In this document: one piece after another, positions 1-7,000 of the stretch | Position numbering within the stretch: the first letter of the stretch is position 1 | How the letters are laid out: every line of letters starts with the position of its first letter | NCBI GenBank assembly: GCA_038329555.1 | Contig: JBBQNC010000057.1 | Coordinates: 1 to 14,349 of the forward strand | DNA from: JALYUA01 sp038329555 | Lineage (GTDB): Bacteria; Acidobacteriota; Thermoanaerobaculia; UBA5066; Gp7-AA6 | Length of the DNA stretch: 14,349 nt | Reading direction: 5' to 3' | Notes under the pieces: model-generated | What the model was told of the DNA's origin: nothing | The model's input: the letters and a program-made list of their open reading frames with translations, nothing else | Databases searched by the model: none | Position numbers and translations under genes: made by a program

Positions 1-2
1 TG

Positions 3-149
3 TGGACCAAGCTCGAGCCGCTCGTTCCCGCGATCCGCAAGGAGTTGAATCCCAGGTTTCTCCTGAACGTGGAGAAGGTCGTCCTCGCTTCGGCCTCGGC
101 GCAGGAGAGGGTGGCCCAGATGCGCCCGCGCTTCGCTCCGAAGGCGTAA
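3..149 (+). CDS. C-terminal fragment of an unidentified protein
   Basis: An open frame enters from the left edge and ends at TAA (147-149), giving about 48 residues that begin WTKLEPLVPAIRKEL and end RPRFAPKA. The composition (alternating hydrophobic and charged residues) looks like the helical end of a soluble protein, and codon use has the strong third-position G/C expected of a real gene here. I do not recognise the family from this tail. Its stop lies one base from the stop of the opposite-strand gapA, so the two genes converge with no room for a terminator between them. A start cannot be given because it lies outside the window. Confidence 0.55.
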   Translation, partial: WTKLEPLVPAIRKELNPRFLLNVEKVVLASASAQERVAQMRPRFAPKA

Positions 150-150
150 C

Positions 151-1155
151 TCAAGCGCCGATTTTCGCGAGCAACCCGATCAGATCGACGACCCGGTTCG
201 AATAGCCCCACTCGTTGTCGTACCAGCTGACGACTTTCGTCCACCCGTCTCCCTGGGACTGCGTCGAAAGGGAGTCGAAGATCGACGAATGCGGGTTGCC
301 GATCACGTCCGATGAGACGAGCGGCGCCTCGCTGTACTCGACGATCCCGCGCAGGCGGCCAGAGGCCGCGGCCTTCACGGCCTCGTTGACCTCCCGGGCG
401 CCCACCTTTTTCGAGAGGCGGCAGGTGAGGTCCACGATCGACCCGTCCGGGACGGGCACGCGCATGGCCATCCCGTCGAGCTTCCCCGCGAGCCTCGGAT
501 AGACCTTCCCGACCGCCCGGGCGGCGCCCGTGGTCGTCGGAATGATGTTCTCGGCCGCGGCGCGGCTGCGCCGCAGGTCCTTGTGCGGCACGTCGGCCAG
601 GCGCTGGTCGTTCGTGTAGGCGTGGACCGTCGTCATGAACGCCTCCTCGATGCCGAAGCTCTCGTCCAGGACCCGGGCCAGGGGCGCGAGGCAGTTGGTC
701 GTGCAGGACGCGTTCGAGACGAGCCGGTGAGAGGGCTGGAGCGTCTCCTCGTTGACTCCGATGACGATCATCGCGTCGATCTCGCCCTTCGGAGGAACGG
801 TGAGGATGACCTTTCGCGCGCCGGCGGAAAGATGCGGCTCGAGCTTCTCGCGGGTCAGCAGGACACCGGTCGACTCGACGACGACGTCGACGCCGAGCTC
901 TCCCCAGGGCAGCTTCCCCGGATCGCGCTCTTCCGTCATCCGCACGCGGCGCCCGTCGACGGTCATCGAATCGGCGTCGGCCGAGACTTCCTTGTCGAAG
1001 ACCCGCATCACGGTGTCGTACTTCAAGAGGTACGCGAGCTGGTCGTTTTCGTAGAGATCGTTGATCGCGACGACCTCGACGTCGGGCCGGTCCGACAGGA
1101 TCCGGAAGACGGACCGGCCGATCCGTCCGAAGCCGTTGATCCCGACGCGGATCAT
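151..1155 (-). CDS. gapA: Type I glyceraldehyde-3-phosphate dehydrogenase (canonical, NAD-type)
   Basis: This 334-residue protein has the usual length for the phosphorylating GAPDH of glycolysis and gluconeogenesis, which converts glyceraldehyde 3-phosphate, NAD and phosphate to 1,3-bisphosphoglycerate in the cytosol. The N-terminal Rossmann motif GINGFGRIGR (5-14) and Asp33 in INDL point to NAD use. The active-site segment SNASCTTNC carries the catalytic Cys151, and His178 sits in TTVHAYTNDQ. The inorganic-phosphate site TTTG (207-210), Arg232 in MRVPVP of the substrate-phosphate site, and Asn314 in YDNEWGYSNR are all present. I chose the ATG at 1155 because it gives the exact family N-terminus; the frame is open further upstream only as a shadow of the neighbour. 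The ATG overlaps the TGA of the GAPDH-like gene (ATGA), which implies translational coupling. Confidence 0.97.
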   Translation of the reverse strand: MIRVGINGFGRIGRSVFRILSDRPDVEVVAINDLYENDQLAYLLKYDTVMRVFDKEVSADADSMTVDGRRVRMTEERDPGKLPWGELGVDVVVESTGVLLTREKLEPHLSAGARKVILTVPPKGEIDAMIVIGVNEETLQPSHRLVSNASCTTNCLAPLARVLDESFGIEEAFMTTVHAYTNDQRLADVPHKDLRRSRAAAENIIPTTTGAARAVGKVYPRLAGKLDGMAMRVPVPDGSIVDLTCRLSKKVGAREVNEAVKAAASGRLRGIVEYSEAPLVSSDVIGNPHSSIFDSLSTQSQGDGWTKVVSWYDNEWGYSNRVVDLIGLLAKIGA

Positions 1156-2180
1156 CGAGACGCCTCGGAGTCGAGGGCCGTGTACCGGCCGAGGAGCTCG
1201 ATGGCGCGGTGCGCGTAGCCGAAGCCGGAGTCGAACCAGGAGACCGTCTTGGACACGCGCTCCTGCATGGCCATCGTCGCGAGGGAATCGAAGATCGACG
1301 AGAAGGGGCTCCGCGCGACGTCGCTCGAGACGATCGGATCGGGCTCGTATCGCAGGTACGGCCGCCAGCGATCGGTGGACGCGGCCGTGCGCAGGATCTC
1401 GTTGATCGCAGTCACCGTGACCTTCTTCTCGTGCCAGCAGACGAGGTCGACGAGCGATCCGTTGCGCACCGGCACGCTCATGGCGGAGCCGGTCACACGC
1501 CCGGCGAGCTCCGGCAGCAGCTCCGCGAGCATGGCCGGGGAGCGGGAGGCCTGCGGGATGATGTTTTCGGCGGCGGCGCGCCCGCGACGCTTGTCTTCCG
1601 CCGGAACGTCGGCCAGGCGCTGCTGGCTCGTATAGGAATGCACGGTCGTGAAGAGGGCGCGGCGGATTCCGAGCGCGCCGTCCAGGATCTTCAGGATCGG
1701 GGCGACGCAGTGAACCGTCGAGGACGCGTTGGAGACGATCTTCTGAGAGGCGTCGAGGCGGTCGTCGTTGACGCCGAGCACCGCCACGGCGTCGGGCGGG
1801 TCGGCGGGGTCCGGGGGAGCGAGGGAAATGACACGCCGGGCGCCCGCGTCGAGGTGCTTCTGGAGCTCGTCCCGCCGCCTCGGCCGCGAGGTCGCCTCGA
1901 TGACCGTGTGAACGCCGAGCTCGCCCCACGGCGTCTGCCGGCCGCCGGTCTCGGACGCGAGCGGGATCTGCCGGCCCGCGACGTAGATGTTCCCCTCGCG
2001 AACCGAGATCTCGCCGGGGAACCGGCCGAGCACCGTGTCGAACCGGAGCAGGTACTCGAGCGGCTCGGGGTCCGCGATCTCGGTGACCGCGGCGAGGCGG
2101 ATGTCCTCCCGGTCGTAGAGCAGCCGGAAGACGTTGCGGCCGATCCGCCCGAGCCCCATGAGCCCGACGGCGATCGTCAC
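1152..2180 (-). CDS. GAPDH-like protein lacking the catalytic cysteine (predicted pseudoenzyme)
   Basis: This 342-residue protein aligns end to end with the adjacent gapA product and keeps the Rossmann motif GLMGLGRIGR (6-15), the TPWGELGV segment, the histidine of TTVHSYTSQQ (His181) and the RAAAENIIP stretch. It differs at the residues that do the chemistry. The active-site segment reads SNASSTVHC, so the catalytic Cys is Ser154 (codon TCG, plus-strand 1719-1721). The phosphate-site Thr run is QASR, the substrate-phosphate Arg is Ser235, the nicotinamide-contacting Asn is Ser318, and the NAD-ribose Asp is Glu34. Thioester catalysis by the GAPDH mechanism should be impossible. A regulatory or scaffold subunit, or a new activity on the dinucleotide fold, is inferred. 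The GTG start at 2180 preserves the first beta-strand and overlaps the rhodanese stop (GTGA); the end overlaps the gapA start (ATGA). Confidence 0.93.
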   Translation of the reverse strand: MTIAVGLMGLGRIGRNVFRLLYDREDIRLAAVTEIADPEPLEYLLRFDTVLGRFPGEISVREGNIYVAGRQIPLASETGGRQTPWGELGVHTVIEATSRPRRRDELQKHLDAGARRVISLAPPDPADPPDAVAVLGVNDDRLDASQKIVSNASSTVHCVAPILKILDGALGIRRALFTTVHSYTSQQRLADVPAEDKRRGRAAAENIIPQASRSPAMLAELLPELAGRVTGSAMSVPVRNGSLVDLVCWHEKKVTVTAINEILRTAASTDRWRPYLRYEPDPIVSSDVARSPFSSIFDSLATMAMQERVSKTVSWFDSGFGYAHRAIELLGRYTALDSEASR

Positions 2181-2581
2181 GGCTTTCCGGCTTCCGCCGG
2201 ACCGGCCTCGACGGGAAAGCCGAGCTCCCGCCACCGCTTCAGGCCTCCGCGCATTGAGGAGACGTTCGAGTAGCCCATGCGAAGCAGGGCGTCGGCGGCG
2301 AGAGAGGAGCGCGAGCCGCCCCCGCAGTACACGACGACGGGAGCCGCCGGGTCGGGAACGGCCTTCTCGATCTCGCGCTCGAGAACCCCCTTCGAAATGT
2401 GGATCGCTCCGGCCGCGTGCTCCTTGCGGTACTCGTCGGCTTCGCGGACGTCGATGACGACGGGAGCCGGGGCCCTTCCCGGCATCGCGCGCGCGCGGAC
2501 GTCCTCGGGAGCGATCCCGGCGACGCGGGACTTCGCCTCCTCCACGACGCGGGCGAACCGGGATGGCGGGGACGAGCCCAC
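2177..2581 (-). CDS. Single-domain rhodanese-like sulfurtransferase
   Basis: This 134-residue protein is one rhodanese domain (about residues 15-128) after a short polar N-terminus. It shows the VVIDVREADEY entry motif (41-51), the HAAGAIHIS strand (55-63) and the persulfide loop CGGGSRS with Cys86, followed by the typical GYSNV and GGLKRW end motifs. Such proteins carry sulfane sulfur on the loop cysteine, usually in the cytosol; no signal peptide is visible here. The start is GTG at 2581, supported by a strong AGGAGG ribosome site six bases upstream. It is the first gene of a tightly coupled trio, and its TGA overlaps the GTG of the GAPDH-like gene. The context suggests a link to GAPDH, whose active-site thiol can be persulfidated in other organisms, but that link is inference. 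The sulfur donor and acceptor are unknown. Confidence 0.9.
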   Translation of the reverse strand: MGSSPPSRFARVVEEAKSRVAGIAPEDVRARAMPGRAPAPVVIDVREADEYRKEHAAGAIHISKGVLEREIEKAVPDPAAPVVVYCGGGSRSSLAADALLRMGYSNVSSMRGGLKRWRELGFPVEAGPAEAGKP

Positions 2582-2621
2582 GAGACCTCCTATGGAACGC
2601 GATTCCGGCGGCTGGCACCGT

Positions 2622-2635
2622 GCGCCCGCGGGCGC
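2622..2635. repeat. Perfect 14-base GC palindrome in the gap before the rhodanese gene
   Basis: The sequence GCGCCCGCGGGCGC is its own reverse complement and sits in the 67-base gap between the small helical gene and the rhodanese. On the transcribed strand it could fold as a five-pair stem with a four-base loop, just upstream of the rhodanese ribosome site. No U-run follows. In DNA this rich in G+C such palindromes arise by chance, so a role in attenuation or protein binding is only a possibility. Confidence 0.3.
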
Positions 2636-2648
2636 CGGGAAGCGGAGT

Positions 2649-2990
2649 CTATGCGAGCGCGACGATCCGCGCGAGCAGGCCGACGACCGTCGCGAACGTC
2701 TCCGCGGAGTGCGTCAGCGTCTTCGCCGATCGGAGGCTCTCCGACATCTCCCGGATTCCCGCGGAGAGATCGTTCTCGTGCAGCGCGAGCTGGTGCGCGA
2801 GACCTTCGAGCTCGTCGCGCTCGAGCCGCGTGATCAGCGCGTCGAGATCGGCGCGCGCGAGCTGGAACGCGGCGAGGCCTTCGTTGTCGTCCACGAACGC
2901 GTCCAGGATCGCGTCGGCATGGCGCTCGACGGGCGCTCGGACCTTCGCCCGGAGCTTCTCGAGCAGATCTTCGCGGGCCTTCGCCTTCAT
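2649..2990 (-). CDS. Small all-helical hypothetical protein
   Basis: I do not recognise this 113-residue protein. It looks all-helical: a basic start (MKAKAREDLLEKLRAKV), a heptad-like middle rich in Leu, Asp and Glu, and a hydrophobic C-terminal helix TFATVVGLLARIVALA (about 98-113) that could pack against a partner or membrane. There is no signal peptide and no cysteine. The ATG at 2990 overlaps the stop of the putative lipoprotein gene (ATGA at 2987-2990), so the two are probably translated together and may interact. The same frame stays open far upstream, but that stretch is Arg/Pro/Ser-rich shadow sequence opposite other genes, so the coupled ATG is preferred. A 67-base gap separates it from the rhodanese downstream, which may share the transcript. 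Confidence 0.72.
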   Translation of the reverse strand: MKAKAREDLLEKLRAKVRAPVERHADAILDAFVDDNEGLAAFQLARADLDALITRLERDELEGLAHQLALHENDLSAGIREMSESLRSAKTLTHSAETFATVVGLLARIVALA

Positions 2991-3880
2991 CGTCGCGCCC
3001 TCTCGATGTCCCGGACCCACGCAACGAGACTCTCGGCGTCCGCCACGATCGCGGACCACGCGGCCTCGTCCAGGCGGCCCTCCGTCAGCGCCGCCCACGC
3101 GGTCTTCAGGCGCGAGGCCGTTTCGGAGGCGTCCCCCAGGGCTTCCGTCGCCGCCGCGGGCAGTGTGTACTCCCGGCGTCGCGCGATCCACTCGCGGGGA
3201 TCGGAGACGGCGCCGCCGACGTAGGGGCCCGTGACGTCCCGCGCGAGGCCGAGCTCCCGGATCGACGCCGTGTCCGAGCGCACCTGGCGCCGGACCGCGA
3301 CCAGGACGGCGTGCTCGATCTCGAGCTCCCGGGCGATGATCGGGCCGCGCGCTTCGAGCTCCCGTCCGAGGGCGCGTTCGCGGACGCCGCGAACGGCCGC
3401 GCCCGCGGCACGACCGAGGAGGTCCCGCTCGCTCGCGGAGAGGAGGGCCGATCCGGCGAGCTCCTTCCCGAGATCGGACACGGCACCCGCGGCCTTCGCC
3501 GCGGCCTCCTCCGCGCGGCGGTCGGCGTCGGTCTCCGTCAGGGCGTGAAGGGCCCCGAAGTAACGGCCGAGCGCCCGCGCGTGCCGCCGCAGGCGCTCGA
3601 GGTCCGCCACGGTCGCAGCGGAGTCGGCGTGCTTTTCGAGAACCCGGCGGCGCTCGTCGCGGGAGATCCCGGCGCCCTCCGAAAGCACACGCGCCGAGTC
3701 CGCGTCGACGGAGGTCTCCTCCGCGAGGCGCAGCAGCGCGTCCATCGCGCGCTCCCACGCGCTCCCGGCCGTGGCGAGCTGCTTCGCGTGCGTCGCCCGC
3801 ACCGAGGCGCACCCGGCGCAAAACGGGAGCAGAAGGAGCGTCGCGCCGAGACGTCGTCGGAGGGACATGGGGTGCGCCAT
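2987..3880 (-). CDS. Putative lipoprotein, helical-bundle, function unknown
   Basis: This 297-residue protein starts with a basic n-region, a hydrophobic stretch (LGATLLLLPF) and then CAGC, which fits a lipoprotein signal with the lipid-bearing Cys near residue 24, although Cys at -3 is less usual than Leu. The rest is Ala, Arg, Glu and Leu rich with long predicted helices, including segments around LERLRRHARALGRYFGALHAL and KELAGSALLSASERDLLGRA. A short non-helical part follows around residues 215-240 (VTGPYVGGAVSDPREW). I cannot name a family. ATG 3880 is used; ATG 3868 (MSLRRRL) would also keep the signal, and neither has a clear ribosome site. It is the promoter-proximal gene of the minus-strand string and is coupled by ATGA to the small helical protein, suggesting an envelope-linked pair. 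Confidence 0.7.
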   Translation of the reverse strand: MAHPMSLRRRLGATLLLLPFCAGCASVRATHAKQLATAGSAWERAMDALLRLAEETSVDADSARVLSEGAGISRDERRRVLEKHADSAATVADLERLRRHARALGRYFGALHALTETDADRRAEEAAAKAAGAVSDLGKELAGSALLSASERDLLGRAAGAAVRGVRERALGRELEARGPIIARELEIEHAVLVAVRRQVRSDTASIRELGLARDVTGPYVGGAVSDPREWIARRREYTLPAAATEALGDASETASRLKTAWAALTEGRLDEAAWSAIVADAESLVAWVRDIERARR

Positions 3881-3953
3881 GGTATGCCGCGCGGGGATGC
3901 GGCGGAAGGCTGTCCCGGCCGCTGAGCGAAACCGCCGCGCCGACGCCGACCGA

Positions 3954-3959
3954 TATACT
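3954..3959 (+). promoter_or_regulatory. Possible -10 element for the BNR/VPS10 gene
   Basis: TATACT lies in the 144-base divergent intergenic region (3881-4024) about 65 bases before the propeller-protein start. It is one of the few AT-rich hexamers in the neighbourhood and matches TATAAT at five of six positions. No convincing -35 hexamer is seen 16-18 bases upstream, so this is a weak call. The same intergenic region must hold the promoter of the minus-strand operon, for which I see no recognisable box. Confidence 0.25.
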
Positions 3960-4013
3960 TTCCGATCCGACCGGCACGATTCGGTGAGGATGCTTCGCTC
4001 CACAAGGATTCAC

Positions 4014-4020
4014 AAGGAGG
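4014..4020 (+). promoter_or_regulatory. Strong ribosome-binding site fixing the GTG start of the propeller protein
   Basis: AAGGAGG ends four bases before the GTG at 4025 and decides the start in favour of this GTG, which also opens a good secretion signal. Confidence 0.8.
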
Positions 4021-4024
4021 CTTC

Positions 4025-7000
4025 GTGCGAAACCTACGGACCCCTCTCGTCTTCTCGTTGCTCGTGGCCATCGGGGCTCCGCTCTCCGGCGCGCCGCCGT
4101 CGTCGGCCGCGAGGCCGGCGTCACCCCCCGCGGACTCGAAACCGAAGACCTTCTCGGACCTCTTCGAGGGGATCGAGTTCCGGGACATCGGTCCCTTCCG
4201 GGGCGGCCGGTCGACCGCGGTCGTCGGCGTCCGCCACGAGCCCCTGACCTTCTACTTCGGCGCGAGCGGCGGCGGCGTCTGGAAGACAACCGACGGAGGC
4301 TCCAACTGGGAGTCGGTCTCCGACAAGGACTTCCGCACCGGATCGGTGGGCGCGATCGCCGTCTCCGAGTCCGACCCGAACGTCGTGTACGTCGGTACGG
4401 GCGAGGCGCCAATCCGTGGAAACGTCTCGCACGGCGACGGTGTGTACAAGTCGACCGACGGCGGCGCGACCTGGAAGAACATGGGCCTGAAGGACACTCG
4501 GCAGATCGCGCGCGTTCGGGTCCACCCCTCCAACCCGGACATCGTCTACGTTGCGGCGCAGGGACACGTCTGGGGATCGAATCCCGAGCGGGGGATCTAC
4601 CGCTCGAAGGATGGCGGCCGGAGCTGGGAGAAGGTTCTCTTCGTCGACGACAAGACGGGCGCCTCCGACCTCGCGATGGATCCCGGCAACCCGCGGACCC
4701 TGTACGCGGGGTTCTGGCAGGTCGTCCGCCGTCCCTGGGAGCTCGTGGACGGCGGGCCCGCAAGCTCGCTCTGGAAATCGACGGACGGCGGCGACACCTG
4801 GAAGAAGCTCGACGGCGAGGGGCTCCCCGAGGGGATCTGGGGCAAGGTCGGTGTCGCGGCCTCCGCCGCACAGCCGGGTCGCGTCTACGCTTTCATCGAG
4901 GCGAAGAAGGGCGGCCTCTTCGTCAGCGAGGACCGCGGGAAGAAGTGGAAGCACGTCAACGATGAGCACAAGATCCGCGAGCGAGGCTGGTACTACTCGT
5001 GGGTCTATCTCGATCCGAAGAACGCCGACACCGTCTATCTGCCGAACGTCGAGTTCCACCGGTCGACCAACGCCGGAAAGACCTTTTCCGCGGTCACGGC
5101 TCCCCACGGAGATCACCACGACATGTGGATCGATCCCGACGATCCGAACCGCATGATCGTCGGCAACGACGGCGGCGCCACGATCACCTTCAACGGCGGC
5201 CGCACCTGGTCGACGCAGTACAACCAGCCGACCGCGCAGTTCTACCGCGTCGCGGTGGACGACCGGTTCCCGTTCTGGGTGTATGGATCCCAGCAGGACA
5301 ACTCGAACGTCGCCATCCCGAGCGGTGTGCCGGGACAGGGGATCGAAGTCGCCGACTGGCACGCCGTCGGCGGCGGGGAAAGCGGCTGGATCGCGCCCGA
5401 CACGAAAAACCCGGACGTCGTGTACGCGGGGGAGTACGGAGGCCAGATCACGCGCTACGACCACCGGACCCGGCAGGCGCGACAGATCATGGCGTGGCCG
5501 CAGCTCGCCGACGGGCACGCCACGCGGGACTTGAAGTATCGCTTCCAGTGGAACGCGCCGATCATCCTCTCGCGCCACGACCCCAAGGCGCTCTACCACG
5601 CCGCGCAGGTGCTCCTTCGCAGCCGGGACGGCGGGGAGACCTGGGAGGAAGCGAGCCCGGATCTGACGCGCAACGACCTCTCGAAGCAGGGGGACTCAGG
5701 CGGCGCGATCGCGCGCGACATCACCGGCGTCGAGCTCTACAGCACGATCTTCGCGCTCTCGGAGTCGCCGATCGAAGCGGGCGTGATGTGGGCGGGCTCG
5801 GACGACGGTCTCGTCCACGTGACCCGGGACAACGGGAAGACCTGGCAGAACGTGACGCCTAAGGGCCTCCCCGAATGGATCCAGATCAACGCGATCGACG
5901 TGTCACCACACGACAAGGGGGCGGCATACATAGCGGCGACCCGGTACAAGTTCGATGATTTCGCGCCCTACCTGTACAGGACGAAGGACTACGGCAAGAC
6001 CTGGACGAAGATCGTCGCGGGAATTCCGGCGGAGGCGTTCACACGGGTGGTCCGCGAGGACCCCTCCCGCCGCGGGCTGCTCTACGCGGGGACGGAGACC
6101 GGGTTGTTCGTGTCCTTCGACGACGGCGCGAGCTGGCGCGGCTTCCAGCGAAACCTGCCCGCGTCGCCGGTCACCGACCTCGTGGTGAAGAACGAAGACC
6201 TCGTCGTCGCGACGCAGGGCCGCGGCTTCTGGATCCTGGACGACCTCACGCCCCTGCGGCAGTGGGACGAGCGGATCCCGACCGCGGCCGTTTATCTCTT
6301 CCCGCCCCGGATTTCCGTACGGATGCAGACGACGCCGATCCGGGAGGAGGAGGAGCCGCTGCGCGGGGTCGGGAAGAACATTCCGAACGGCGTGATCGTC
6401 AACTACTGGCTCCGAGACAAGCCGAAGGAAAAGGAAAAGGTCACGATCGAGATCCTCTCCGAGGGCAAAGTCATTCGATCGTTCTCGAACCAGAAGCCGG
6501 ACAAGGAAGGGGACCTGAAAGAACAGCTCGAACGCGAGGAGAAAGACAAGGACCGCGAAAAGCCCCTCGAGCCCGCCGCGGGATTGAACCGCTTCGTGTG
6601 GGACATGCGGGTCCTCCGGCCGACGCTCGTCCCGAAGGCCGTTTTCAACGAAGGGGAGAAGTCTCCGCCGAAGGTCGGACCGGGCACGTACCAGATCCGC
6701 CTGACCGCCGCGGGGTCGACGTTCACCGAGAACGCCGTCGTGGCGCCGCATCCGGGAGGGTTCGCGACCGCCGAGGATCTTCGGGGGCAGTATGAGCTTC
6801 TGGCGGCGATTCGCGACCGGCTCTCGGAGGCGCACTCGACGGTCATGAAGATCCGGGACGTCCGGTCGCAGGTGAAGGACCTCGGAGAGCGGGCGGCGCG
6901 CCTCGGCAAAGGCGACGCGCTCTCGCGCCGGGCGGCCGCGTTGTCCGAGAAGCTTACCGCCGTCGAGGAGAAGCTGATCAACCCCAACATCAAGGCCGAC

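Noticed and set aside
1719..1721. That the missing Cys in the GAPDH-like protein is a sequencing error.
   Set aside because: The codon is TCG against TGC in gapA, needing two base changes, and five other active-site positions are also changed, with no frame break.
151..1929. A much longer GAPDH reading of 592 residues with an Arg/Pro-rich front part.
   Set aside because: The front part lies antisense to nothing useful and in a shifted frame of the GAPDH-like gene; its composition is that of a shadow, and ATG 1155 gives the exact GAPDH N-terminus.
2157..2159. An ATG inside the GAPDH-like gene (MGLGRIGR) as its start.
   Set aside because: It would delete the first beta-strand of the Rossmann fold; the GTG at 2180, overlapping the rhodanese stop, keeps it.
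1209..2273. A plus-strand open frame of 354 codons opposite the GAPDH-like gene.
   Set aside because: It is Arg/Gly/Asp-rich with no motif, and mirrors the codon pattern of a well-supported gene on the other strand; long antisense frames are expected at this G+C.
4009..4020. The near-repeat CACAAGGA at 4001 and 4011 as a binding site.
   Set aside because: The second copy is simply the ribosome site; two short copies are not enough to claim an operator.
2649..4871. A 740-codon minus-strand frame joining the small helical protein to a long upstream part.
   Set aside because: The upstream part is Arg/Ser/Pro-rich and runs through the lipoprotein gene and opposite the propeller gene; the ATGA-coupled start at 2990 is better.
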